Assembly (NCBI GenBank): GCA_020636495.1
Contig: JACJXQ010000014.1
Coordinates: forward strand, 1 to 6,648
Length of the DNA: 6,648 nucleotides
From: Chitinophagales bacterium
GTDB lineage: Bacteria > Bacteroidota > Bacteroidia > Chitinophagales > Chitinophagaceae
Reading direction: 5' to 3'
This document shows, piece after piece, positions 1 through 6,359 of the stretch (position 1 is its first letter; every line of letters starts with the position of its first letter). The position numbers and the translations under genes were made by a program. The notes beneath the pieces were generated by a model. That model was not told the origin of the DNA and did not search any database. It worked only from the letters and a program-made list of their open reading frames with translations.

Positions 1-2
1 CG

Positions 3-215
3 GAAGCTGGTATGGGCGAAATGCATCATGACATGGAAGGTATGCATGATGATATGCACATGGCGCATGCAAAAATGGACCCCGTATGCGAAATGGATTA
101 TGACGCATCATGGACTGAGTATTCTGTTAATGGAACAGATACTATGTGGTTTTGCAGCGAAACATGCAAAGGCGCCTACGAGGGCAATCCTGAAAAGTAT
201 ACCAAAGAAAAATAA
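3..215 (+). CDS. YHS-domain protein with Met/His-rich N-terminal segment (5' end possibly outside window)
   Basis: The frame is open to the window edge: three codons (Glu-Ala-Gly) precede the first visible ATG at 12, so the protein may start upstream, perhaps with a signal peptide that cannot be seen. Counting from that ATG, 67 residues are visible. Residues 1-22 contain seven Met and five His among acidic residues, which resembles a metal-binding tail. Residues 23-63 match the small YHS domain: Asp-Pro-Val-Cys near residue 26, an aromatic/Gly middle section, Phe-Cys-Ser-x-x-Cys with Cys48 and Cys52, then Asn-Pro-Glu-Lys-Tyr. The usual Gly after the first Cys is Glu here. YHS domains occur in heavy-metal-handling proteins and in copper P-type ATPases, so a copper- or metal-binding role is inferred and not demonstrated. 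A strong terminator follows 20 bases after the stop. Confidence 0.75.
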   Translation, partial: EAGMGEMHHDMEGMHDDMHMAHAKMDPVCEMDYDASWTEYSVNGTDTMWFCSETCKGAYEGNPEKYTKEK

Positions 216-234
216 CTTTCAAGGAAATCATATT

Positions 235-267
235 AAACAGTCCCGCAAAACCTGCGGGACTGTTTTT
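235..267 (+). terminator. Rho-independent terminator after the YHS gene
   Basis: A perfect 12-bp stem (235-246 with 254-265, core CAGTCCCGC/GCGGGACTG) encloses the 7-base loop 247-253. The right arm runs into a T tract at 263-267. It lies 20 bases after the YHS stop and 30 bases before the adenine deaminase start, so the two genes are probably transcribed separately. Confidence 0.93.
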
Positions 268-284
268 GTTATAATACCTTTCAT

Positions 285-292
285 TAAATTTG
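285..292 (+). promoter_or_regulatory. Bacteroidota -7 element (TAAATTTG) of adenine deaminase
   Basis: TAAATTTG is a full match to the Bacteroidota -7 consensus TAnnTTTG. A TTTG at 265-268, inside the T tract of the preceding terminator, lies 16 bases upstream and could serve as the -33 element. Only four bases separate the motif from the ATG at 297, so the transcript would begin at or very near the start codon. A TATAAT at 270-275 is a less likely alternative in this phylum. Confidence 0.5.
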
Positions 293-296
293 ATGT

Positions 297-1937
297 ATGA
301 GCAGCTTTAGCATTAAAGGTCAGTTGACAGATGTTTTTCAGAGACGTATATACCCGGCCGAGATAACGATCACAGATGGAAAAATTTCAGAGATAATAGA
401 AATAAGCAATGCTCCCGCACAATACATTATGCCTGGCTTTGTAGACGCGCATGTGCATATTGAAAGCTCTATGCTGGTGCCTGCTGCATTTGCAAGACTG
501 GCCGTTGTGCATGGTACAATCGCCACTGTTTCTGACCCGCACGAAATAGCCAATGTGTGTGGCCCGGAAGGCGTGCAATATATGATAGATGACAGTAAGC
601 GCTCACCTTTCAAATTCTTTTTCGGCGCACCTTCATGTGTCCCCGCTACGTTCTTTGAAACTGCAGGTGCGCATATTGATGCCAGAGCAACGGAAGAGTT
701 GCTGACGAATCCTGATATATGGTACCTGGCAGAGATGATGAATTTTCCGGGCGTGCTGCATAAAGATGAAGAAGTAATGGCTAAAATAGCGGCAGCGAAA
801 AAGATAGGTAAACCGGTTGACGGACATGCACCGGGGTTGCGTGGTGATGACGCCGCTGCGTATGCTGCTGCGGGAATAACAACTGATCATGAATGCTTTA
901 CAATAGGAGAGGCGCAGGATAAGCTGAAGCTGGGTATGAAAATACTGATACGCGAGGGTAGCGCCGCAAGAAACTTTGAAGAACTGGTACCGCTGTTTGC
1001 AACACATGCCGACAGGTTGATGTTTTGCAGTGATGACAAACATCCCGATGAGTTGGTAGTGAGTCATATCAATGCATTGGTAAAAAGAGCATTGGCTAAA
1101 GGTTATGAGTTGTTTGATGTATTACGTGCCGCAAGCGTCAACCCGGCAGAGCATTACAATATACCGGTCGGTTTGCTGCGCAATGGGGATGCAGCAGATT
1201 TTGTTGTGGTTGACAACCTTGACGACTTTAATATTCTGCAGACCTATATCAATGGTGAGTTAGTAGCTGAAAATGGTAAGTCGAAGCTGGAAGCAGTAGA
1301 TATCAAGCCCATCAATAACTTCAATATATCACATAAGAAGGTGAGCGATTTTGAAATGAAAGCAACTGCCGTAGCGCCGCAGATAAGGGTAATAGAAGCA
1401 CTGGATGGCCAGTTAGTGACCAATGAGATATTGGTCACAGGCAAAGTGGTTAACGGCTGCTTGGTGAGCGATGTAGACAATGACATCTTGAAAATGGCGG
1501 TGGTAAACCGGTACGATGACAACGCACCGGTATCAACAGCATTTATTAAAAATATAGGCATAAAAGCGGGCGCGCTGGCTTCTACTGTTGCACACGACTG
1601 TCACAATATAATTGCGGTAGGCGCTGATGATGAGGCGCTTTGTAAAGCTGTAAATGCATTGGTAGATTGCCGTGGTGGGGTAGCCGTGGTTGACAAACAG
1701 GGTGAGGTAGCTGTATTGCCTCTGCCCATAGCAGGACTGATGGCGGATACGGATGGATATACCGTAGCAGAGCGTTATTCAGCCATTGATAAAAAAGCAA
1801 AAGCCCTGGGCTCTCGCCTCAGGGCTCCTTATATGACTTTGTCGTTTATGGCGCTGCTGGTAATACCTGCACTCAAGCTCAGCGATAAAGGACTCTTCAA
1901 CGGTGGTAAGTTTGAATTTACACCTGTTGAGGTCTGA
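297..1937 (+). CDS. ade: Adenine deaminase (bacterial Ade type)
   Basis: This 546-residue protein deaminates adenine to hypoxanthine and ammonia in cytosolic purine salvage (EC 3.5.4.2). It belongs to the metal-dependent amidohydrolase superfamily. The metal-binding His-x-His pair is H52/H54, in a Pro-Gly-Phe-x-Asp-x-H-x-H-x-Glu-Ser-Ser context typical of Ade. Further family motifs are SDPHEIANVCG (79-89), AEMMNFPG (145-152), DGHAPGLRG with H177 (175-183), TDHE with H198 (196-199), and the catalytic-type SDD at 245-247. The NPAEHYN segment (282-288) ends the barrel. The C-terminal Ade domain follows, with VAHDCHNI at 431-438. Length is close to the E. coli enzyme, with no sign of damage. The start is well supported: an in-frame TGA lies at 291-293 and the next in-frame Met is residue 45, just before the metal motif. 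No Shine-Dalgarno sequence is present. The 3' end converges on an aminotransferase gene with a 2-base gap. Confidence 0.96.
   Translation: MSSFSIKGQLTDVFQRRIYPAEITITDGKISEIIEISNAPAQYIMPGFVDAHVHIESSMLVPAAFARLAVVHGTIATVSDPHEIANVCGPEGVQYMIDDSKRSPFKFFFGAPSCVPATFFETAGAHIDARATEELLTNPDIWYLAEMMNFPGVLHKDEEVMAKIAAAKKIGKPVDGHAPGLRGDDAAAYAAAGITTDHECFTIGEAQDKLKLGMKILIREGSAARNFEELVPLFATHADRLMFCSDDKHPDELVVSHINALVKRALAKGYELFDVLRAASVNPAEHYNIPVGLLRNGDAADFVVVDNLDDFNILQTYINGELVAENGKSKLEAVDIKPINNFNISHKKVSDFEMKATAVAPQIRVIEALDGQLVTNEILVTGKVVNGCLVSDVDNDILKMAVVNRYDDNAPVSTAFIKNIGIKAGALASTVAHDCHNIIAVGADDEALCKAVNALVDCRGGVAVVDKQGEVAVLPLPIAGLMADTDGYTVAERYSAIDKKAKALGSRLRAPYMTLSFMALLVIPALKLSDKGLFNGGKFEFTPVEV
1790..1826 (-). 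terminator. Minus-strand terminator inside the ade coding sequence, for the convergent aminotransferase
   Basis: Read on the minus strand, AGCCCTG (1826-1820) pairs with CAGGGCT (1808-1802). One further G-C pair lies beyond an A-C mismatch, around a loop of about 7 bases. A T-rich run of four T, GC, then six T follows (down to about 1791). This is a good intrinsic-terminator shape about 115 bases past the aminotransferase stop. The same bases encode Ala-Leu-Gly-Ser-Arg-Leu-Arg-Ala near residues 503-510 of adenine deaminase. On the plus strand the hairpin exists but has no T tract after it, so termination would be one-directional. Confidence 0.7.
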
Positions 1938-1939
1938 GT

Positions 1940-3133
1940 TTACTGTTCATTATAAGCTTTCAGCGCTGCTTCCAGGCAGTCCATAGCTTTGTTGATATCG
2001 TCTTTGTTCAGTACATAGGCCAGTCTTACTTCCCTGTGTCCCTGCCCGATTGTAAAATAGAAACCGGCAGCAGGTGCCATCATCAGTGTTGCACCATTGT
2101 AAGAGAACTCTTCCAGCAACCACTGGCAGAAAGTTTCACTGTCATCAACAGGCAGCTCAGCCATAGCATAGAAGGCACCGCCAGGCATAGGGCATTTTAC
2201 GCCCGGCATAGCTTGTAGCCTGCTCACCAGCAGGTCGCGGCGGGCATTATATTCAGCGTGAACATCATCAAAATAATCAGCCGGCAGGTCGCAGGCAGCT
2301 TCGCCAAGTATCTGTGCCAGCGAGGGCGGGCTCAGCCTTGCCTGTGCGAATTTCATGGCTGCATCCAACACCTGCTGGTTCTTGGTGACCAATGCGCCTA
2401 TACGGGCACCACAGGCACTGTACCTTTTAGAGATGGTATCCAGCAGTATCGCGTTTTGCTCCATACCTTCCAGCGTCAGGGCAGAGATATGCTCTCGTCC
2501 ATCATAGCAGAACTCCCTGTATGCTTCATCGCTGAACAGGAAGAGGTTGTTCTTCAGGCATATATCACGCAGAATGCCCAGCTCCTCGGCACTGTAAAGG
2601 TAGCCTGTAGGGTTATTGGGGTTACATATCATGATGGCCTTGGTACGTGTAGTGACTGCCTGCTCAAAAGCCGATATGGACGGCAGGGCGAAATCCTCAT
2701 CAATAGTAGAGGAGATAGGAATGATATTTACACCCGCGCTGGTAGCAAAACCATTATAGTTAGCATAAAAAGGCTCAGGGATGATGATCTCATCACCGGG
2801 ATCCAGGCAGCTCATGATAGCAAACAGGATAGCCTCAGAACCGCCAGTCGTCACAATGATCTGGTTGTGGTTCACGTGAACATTATGACCGGCGTAGTAG
2901 CCTACCAGCTTTTTGCGGTAGCTTTCGAAACCGGCGCTATGGCTGTACTCCAGCACTTTCATATCAGTGTGGCGCACAGCGTCTAATATTACCTGTGGCG
3001 TTTCTATATCAGGCTGGCCGATATTCAGGTGGTATACCTTGGTGCCCCTGGCTTTGGCAGCCTCGGCATACGGCACTAATTTCCTGATCGGGGAGGGCGG
3101 CATTGACGAGCCGCGATGAGATATTACTGGCAT
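1940..3133 (-). CDS. PLP-dependent class I/II aminotransferase (aspartate aminotransferase-like)
   Basis: This is a 397-residue fold-type I aminotransferase, the usual full length for the family, which transfers an amino group from an amino acid to a 2-oxo acid through pyridoxal phosphate. Visible family signatures are NIGQPDIETP (37-46) in the N-terminal substrate arm, TTGGSEA (95-101) for cofactor phosphate binding, NPNNPTG (171-177), SDEAY with the PLP-ring Asp202 (201-205), and the Schiff-base Lys236 in Ser-Lys-Arg-Tyr-Ser-Ala-Cys-Gly-Ala-Arg-Ile-Gly. Arg370 in the VRLAY segment is expected to bind the substrate carboxylate. The exact substrate cannot be read from sequence: aspartate, alanine or aromatic amino acids are all possible. 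The ATG at 3133 is the first after an in-frame TAG at 3160-3158. The gene is monocistronic, and its transcript probably ends inside the opposing ade gene. Confidence 0.93.
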   Translation of the reverse strand: MPVISHRGSSMPPSPIRKLVPYAEAAKARGTKVYHLNIGQPDIETPQVILDAVRHTDMKVLEYSHSAGFESYRKKLVGYYAGHNVHVNHNQIIVTTGGSEAILFAIMSCLDPGDEIIIPEPFYANYNGFATSAGVNIIPISSTIDEDFALPSISAFEQAVTTRTKAIMICNPNNPTGYLYSAEELGILRDICLKNNLFLFSDEAYREFCYDGREHISALTLEGMEQNAILLDTISKRYSACGARIGALVTKNQQVLDAAMKFAQARLSPPSLAQILGEAACDLPADYFDDVHAEYNARRDLLVSRLQAMPGVKCPMPGGAFYAMAELPVDDSETFCQWLLEEFSYNGATLMMAPAAGFYFTIGQGHREVRLAYVLNKDDINKAMDCLEAALKAYNEQ

Positions 3134-3137
3134 GGCG

Positions 3138-3145
3138 CAAAAATA
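3138..3145 (-). promoter_or_regulatory. Bacteroidota -7 element (TATTTTTG) of the aminotransferase
   Basis: On the minus strand 3145-3138 reads TATTTTTG, a full match to TAnnTTTG, followed by CGCC and then the ATG. As at ade, the gap to the start codon is four bases, implying a leaderless or nearly leaderless transcript. No clear TTTG -33 element is visible at the usual distance. Confidence 0.45.
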
Positions 3146-3178
3146 GATATTCCAGCCCTATATCACGCATATAGGCAT

Positions 3179-3203
3179 AAAAAAACCCGGCCTTGGCCGG
3201 GTT
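3179..3203 (-). terminator. Rho-independent terminator of the DUF1573 operon
   Basis: On the minus strand AACCCGGC (3203-3196), a CAAG tetraloop and GCCGGGTT (3191-3184) form a perfect 8-bp stem. It is followed by five more T (3183-3179), so the T run totals seven. It lies about 20 bases after the stop of the second DUF1573 gene and about 45 bases before the aminotransferase start, separating the two transcription units. Confidence 0.93.
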
Positions 3204-3222
3204 GTATATAAAGGCGTTATTA

Positions 3223-3648
3223 TTATCCTTTTGTTTCGTCAGTTGCCGGTTTTGCGGTAACGGTACCTTTGATGTGCAGCTCGTACACCTCTTTATCGTC
3301 AGGGTTTACAGCGTTAGACTTGATAAAGATGTCTTTGCTGAAAGGACCTACACGATGGTCGGTAGAGTAAACTACTTTGATCTTGGATGATTTACCGGGC
3401 AGGATGGGCTGCTTAGGCCAGTCGGGGCTGGTGCAACCGCAAGATGCGGTAACGCTCTGGATGATCAGGGGTTCTTTACCTGTATTTTTGAAATCGAAGT
3501 AGTGAGTCACCTCGGGGCCTTCGGGTATAGTACCAAAGTCATGAGCTGTTTCTTTGAATTCGAATTTCGGAGCATTCTTATTCTCCTGCGCCTGTGCAGT
3601 GAAAACGCTCAATACGGTAACGCAGGCGGCTAATACTAATTGTTTCAT
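3223..3648 (-). CDS. Secreted DUF1573 domain protein, shorter paralogue
   Basis: This 141-residue protein begins with a Lys, a hydrophobic stretch and Ala-Gln-Ala at 18-20, a classical signal peptide likely cleaved before Gln21, so it should reach the periplasm. Residues 28-132 form one DUF1573 domain, an Ig-like beta-sandwich family common in Bacteroidota. Its hallmarks here are HDFGTIPEGP (36-45), FKNTGKEP (53-60) and ASCGCTSP with Cys70 and Cys72 (68-75). No lipobox is convincing: Cys9 sits inside the hydrophobic core. The biochemical role of DUF1573 proteins is not established. It is the second gene of a two-gene operon, starting 17 bases after its paralogue, and is followed by a strong terminator. 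The 17-base gap leaves no room for its own promoter. Confidence 0.9.
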   Translation of the reverse strand: MKQLVLAACVTVLSVFTAQAQENKNAPKFEFKETAHDFGTIPEGPEVTHYFDFKNTGKEPLIIQSVTASCGCTSPDWPKQPILPGKSSKIKVVYSTDHRVGPFSKDIFIKSNAVNPDDKEVYELHIKGTVTAKPATDETKG

Positions 3649-3665
3649 ATTCGTTTGTTTAAACC

Positions 3666-4190
3666 TTATTTAGAGATCATTGATTTGGCAGGAGCGGGAG
3701 CAGAACCTGTCGGAGCTGCTTCAACTGAACCTTTGATGGTCAGTACTTTGGTACCTGCGTTAGATACAACCGTGATAGATTTGGTGAATCCACCCGGGCG
3801 TTTGTCAGTATTATAGCTGGCCTTTACCACACCTGTTTTGCCGGGCAGTACGGGCTCTTTAGACCATATTGGCGTAGTACAACCGCAAGACGCGTTAACG
3901 GTCTGCAGGTTGATAGGCTCTTTACCTGTATTCTTGAAAGTGAATTCATACTCAGCAGCCGGACCTTCAGGAACGGTACCGAAGTCGTGAACTTCTGTTT
4001 CAAATGCCATGTTCTCAACGGTAAGAGTAGTAGCCGGCTTGTCATCAGCATTCACTATTGCCTGTTGCTGCGCGGTTGTGGCCGATGCAGGAGCCGCATG
4101 GTCGTGGCCTGCATGTGCATCGTGCGATTGTGCGAAACCGTAACTTCCTGTCAGCACTGCCAGACCCATTAATAGTAATACTTTTTTCAT
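3666..4190 (-). CDS. Secreted DUF1573 domain protein with His-rich N-terminal linker, longer paralogue
   Basis: This 174-residue protein has a signal peptide (Lys2-Lys3, hydrophobic 4-18, probable cleavage after Ala20). A linker follows with four His between residues 23 and 31 (HDAHAGHDH) and then low-complexity Ala/Thr/Gln. The DUF1573 domain spans about 58-157. It shares HDFGTVPEGP (68-77), FKNTGKEP (85-92) and ASCGCTTP with Cys102 and Cys104 (100-107) with the downstream gene. The C-terminus is rich in Pro, Ala and Ser. The His-rich linker resembles metal-binding segments, but this is an inference from composition. It is the first gene of the operon, and a -7-like element lies 31 bases upstream. 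The two proteins are most simply read as a tandem duplication that diverged at the N-terminus. Confidence 0.9.
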   Translation of the reverse strand: MKKVLLLMGLAVLTGSYGFAQSHDAHAGHDHAAPASATTAQQQAIVNADDKPATTLTVENMAFETEVHDFGTVPEGPAAEYEFTFKNTGKEPINLQTVNASCGCTTPIWSKEPVLPGKTGVVKASYNTDKRPGGFTKSITVVSNAGTKVLTIKGSVEAAPTGSAPAPAKSMISK

Positions 4191-4221
4191 CTTATATATA
4201 CTTTTTTAGTGATTGTGTACA

Positions 4222-4229
4222 CAAATATA
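4222..4229 (-). promoter_or_regulatory. Bacteroidota -7 element (TATATTTG) of the DUF1573 operon
   Basis: Minus strand 4229-4222 reads TATATTTG, a full match to TAnnTTTG. It lies 31 bases before the ATG at 4190, so this mRNA would have a short A-rich leader of about 25 bases, unlike ade and the aminotransferase. A TTTG 13 bases upstream is closer than is usual for a -33 element. Confidence 0.55.
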
Positions 4230-4260
4230 ATGCCTAAGGCGCCAAATAAACCCTTATAAG

Positions 4261-4294
4261 TTTGTTAATCCGTGTTAAACATCCGCTAACTTCG
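4261..4294 (+). promoter_or_regulatory. Candidate promoter of the Sua5-family gene
   Basis: TTTG at 4261-4264 and TAACTTCG at 4287-4294 (one mismatch to TAnnTTTG) are 22 bases apart, within the range known for Bacteroidota -33/-7 pairs. Transcription would start near 4300 and leave a leader of about 40 bases before the ATG at 4340. This promoter is divergent from, and roughly 30-70 bases away from, the DUF1573 operon promoter. Confidence 0.4.
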
Positions 4295-4339
4295 CGGATA
4301 CGCAATTTACCTTTTATAGCGCAATTAACCATAAAAAGC

Positions 4340-4912
4340 ATGGCAGATTTCGAAGCAGACGTAAAGCAGGCGGTAGTCACACTCAACGACGGCGGTGTTA
4401 TTCTTTACCCCACAGACACCATATGGGGCCTCGGTTGCGATGCTTTTAACGCAACTGCGGTAGACAAAGTCTTCGCACTGAAGAACCGCCCGAAGGAGAA
4501 AAGCCTCATCATTCTGCTGGCCGAAGCAAAGGATATCCTGCAATATGTGGCCGCTCCGCATCCTGATATTATAGATATAGTTCAATCATTTGAACGCCCT
4601 ACTACGGTGATATACGACCATGCGCTGGGCTTTCCCGACAACGTAGTGCACGAGAATGGCAGCATCGGCATACGCGTCACCACCGACGCTTTTTGCAAAT
4701 CGCTGATAAAGCGGCTGGGCAGGCCCATCATCTCTACATCGGCCAACGTAAGTGGTGCACCTTCAGCGGCTTTCTACGGGCAAATAGACCAACACATCAT
4801 CTCCGGCGCCGATTATGTGGTGCAATACAGGCAGGACGACACCACGCCTGTACAGGCTTCGCGCATTGTCAAGATCAACGACGACGGCAGTCTTGACATA
4901 ATCAGGGCGTAA
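4340..4912 (+). CDS. L-threonylcarbamoyladenylate synthase (Sua5/YciO/YrdC family)
   Basis: This 190-residue cytosolic protein consists of one YrdC-like domain. The family makes threonylcarbamoyl-AMP from threonine, bicarbonate and ATP (EC 2.7.7.87), the first step of the t6A37 modification of ANN-decoding tRNAs. Visible signatures are ILYPTDTIWGLGCDA (21-35), KNRPKEKSLI with the basic nucleotide-binding residues (48-57), RPTTVI (86-91), GSIGIRV (107-113) and RPIISTSANVSG (128-139). There is no C-terminal Sua5 domain, so it is the short TsaC-like form; the non-essential relative YciO cannot be excluded. The frame stays open to a TTG at 4262. I chose the ATG at 4340 because the family domain begins right after it, an A-rich stretch precedes it, and the upstream residues are unlike the family. 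The CCA-type gene follows after 28 bases with no visible terminator between them. Confidence 0.92.
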   Translation: MADFEADVKQAVVTLNDGGVILYPTDTIWGLGCDAFNATAVDKVFALKNRPKEKSLIILLAEAKDILQYVAAPHPDIIDIVQSFERPTTVIYDHALGFPDNVVHENGSIGIRVTTDAFCKSLIKRLGRPIISTSANVSGAPSAAFYGQIDQHIISGADYVVQYRQDDTTPVQASRIVKINDDGSLDIIRA

Positions 4913-4928
4913 TTTTTAAAAACCTGAT

Positions 4929-4936
4929 TAGCTTTG
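4929..4936 (+). promoter_or_regulatory. Bacteroidota -7 element (TAGCTTTG) of the CCA-type gene
   Basis: TAGCTTTG is a full match to TAnnTTTG, followed by CGGC and the ATG at 4941. This is the third instance in the window of a four-base gap to the start codon. No convincing TTTG -33 element is visible, so the gene may also be read through from the Sua5-family gene. The first three bases are also an in-frame TAG that fixes the start of the coding sequence. Confidence 0.45.
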
Positions 4937-4940
4937 CGGC

Positions 4941-6359
4941 ATGGAAATACCCTGCACAGCAGATGAGCAAGCACTGTTTAAGGCAATGGCGCAAGTGGCT
5001 GCAGACACGAACACACCCTGCTACATAGTAGGTGGTTTTGTGCGCGACAAGCTGCTGAACCGCCCTACCAAAGACATAGACTTTGTGTGCCTGGGCAGCG
5101 GTATAGACATGGCGCATGCCGTAGCGGCGGCGTTGCCGGGCAGGCATAAGGTCAACTTTTTTAAGAACTTCGGTACGGCCCAGTTTCGTTACAAAGACTT
5201 CGACCTGGAGTTTGTAGGTGCCCGAAAGGAGAGCTACAGCCACGATTCGCGCAAACCCATAGTAGAAGAAGGCACGCTGGACGACGATCAGAAACGCCGC
5301 GATTTTACCATCAACGCGCTGGCCATCAGCCTGAATAAGGACGACTACGGTGCGCTGGTAGACCCTTTCAACGGGGTGCAGGATATGGAAGATAAGCTCA
5401 TCCGCACGCCGCTCGACCCGGATATTACCTTCAGCGACGATCCCCTGCGCATGATGCGATGTATCCGCTTTGCCACCCAGCTGAGCTTTACCATTCACGA
5501 AGAGTCGTGGCAGGCGATAGCGCGGAACAAGGACCGTATCAAGATCATATCCTTCGAGCGGATAACCGACGAGCTGAATAAGATCATGCTCACGCCGAAG
5601 CCTTCCGTTGGCCTCGACCTGCTGTACCGCAGCGGATTGCTGGACGTATTCTTTCCGCAACTGGTAGCGCTGGCGGGCGTGGAGTATATAGACGGCAAAG
5701 GCCATAAAGACAACTTTTACCACACGCTACAGGTAGTAGACAACGTAGCCGACCGCAGTACCGACCTGTGGCTGCGCTGGGCCGCCCTGCTGCACGATAT
5801 AGGCAAACCCGCCACCAAACGTTTTGAAAAGGGCCACGGGTGGACCTTTCACGGGCACGATGCTGTGGGTGAGCGCATGACCTACAGGATATTCCGCCAG
5901 ATGAAGTTGCCACAGAACGAAAAGATGAAGTACGTAGGTAAGCTGGTGGCCCTGCACCTGCGTCCCATCAGCCTGAGCAAAGAAGATATCACCGACTCGG
6001 CCATGCGCCGCCTGCTGTTCGATGCGGGAGACGACCTGGAAGACCTGATGATACTCTGCGAGAGCGACATTACCTCGAAGAACAAACAGAAGGTGCGCCG
6101 CTACTTAGACAACTTCGAGGCCGTGCGCCAGCGCCTGAAAGAAGTGGAGGAGTCGGACAAGATGCGCAACTGGCAGCCGCCCATAGACGGGGAGGAGATC
6201 ATGACCCTATTTGGCCTAAAGCCTTCGCGCGAGGTAGGCAAGCTGAAGACGGCCATCCGCGAGGCGATACTGGATAACCTCATCCCCAATACCCGCGAGG
6301 CGGCTTACGAGTTCCTGCTGCAACAGGCCGCCGAAATGGGGCTGAAGCCTGTGGAGTAG
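4941..6359 (+). CDS. tRNA nucleotidyltransferase/poly(A) polymerase-family protein with HD domain (CCA-adding type)
   Basis: This 472-residue class II nucleotidyltransferase probably adds or repairs the CCA 3' end of tRNAs using CTP and ATP. The head domain has GGFVRD (31-36) and the metal-binding Asp45 and Asp47 in Thr-Lys-Asp-Ile-Asp-Phe. KRRDFTINALAI (118-129), DPLRMMR (167-173) and ERITDE (206-211) are the nucleotide-recognition and neck motifs. An HD phosphohydrolase domain follows, with His261, His285-Asp286 (LLHDIGKP) and His304-Gly-His-Asp307. The C-terminal part (about 370-472) is helical and charged, as expected of the tRNA-binding body and tail. Sequence alone does not separate CCA-adding, CC- or A-adding, and poly(A) polymerase activities; as the only such gene seen, the CCA role is the best guess. 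The start is fixed by an in-frame TAG at 4929-4931. GC content is visibly higher than in ade. Confidence 0.9.
   Translation: MEIPCTADEQALFKAMAQVAADTNTPCYIVGGFVRDKLLNRPTKDIDFVCLGSGIDMAHAVAAALPGRHKVNFFKNFGTAQFRYKDFDLEFVGARKESYSHDSRKPIVEEGTLDDDQKRRDFTINALAISLNKDDYGALVDPFNGVQDMEDKLIRTPLDPDITFSDDPLRMMRCIRFATQLSFTIHEESWQAIARNKDRIKIISFERITDELNKIMLTPKPSVGLDLLYRSGLLDVFFPQLVALAGVEYIDGKGHKDNFYHTLQVVDNVADRSTDLWLRWAALLHDIGKPATKRFEKGHGWTFHGHDAVGERMTYRIFRQMKLPQNEKMKYVGKLVALHLRPISLSKEDITDSAMRRLLFDAGDDLEDLMILCESDITSKNKQKVRRYLDNFEAVRQRLKEVEESDKMRNWQPPIDGEEIMTLFGLKPSREVGKLKTAIREAILDNLIPNTREAAYEFLLQQAAEMGLKPVE

Noticed and set aside
270..275. TATAAT as an E. coli-type -10 box for ade
   Set aside because: Bacteroidota primary sigma factor uses TAnnTTTG; a full match to that element lies just downstream, and TATAAT can occur by chance in AT-rich sequence.
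216..296. Purine riboswitch or attenuator upstream of adenine deaminase
   Set aside because: The only structure in the 81-base gap is the terminator hairpin that closes the YHS gene. There is no room for a three-helix aptamer, and the likely promoter lies after the hairpin.
28..300. Plus-strand frame overlapping the YHS gene and the terminator
   Set aside because: It runs through the terminator hairpin and has no domain; the alternative frame encodes a clear YHS domain.
1963..1976. Plus-strand CTGC/GCAG hairpin as ade terminator
   Set aside because: The stem is only 4-5 bp with no T tract directly after it.
2258..2986. Plus-strand open frame of 242 codons opposite the aminotransferase
   Set aside because: The aminotransferase on the other strand has every catalytic motif; this frame shows no domain or plausible start context.
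4262..4339. Upstream TTG start that would add 26 residues to the Sua5-family protein
   Set aside because: The added residues are unlike the family, the frame crosses the likely promoter, and a well-placed ATG at 4340 directly precedes the YrdC domain.
4902..5723. Minus-strand open frame of 273 codons opposite the CCA-type gene
   Set aside because: It is antisense to a fully convincing nucleotidyltransferase, has no recognisable domain and an odd composition, and looks like a by-product of codon use in the real gene.
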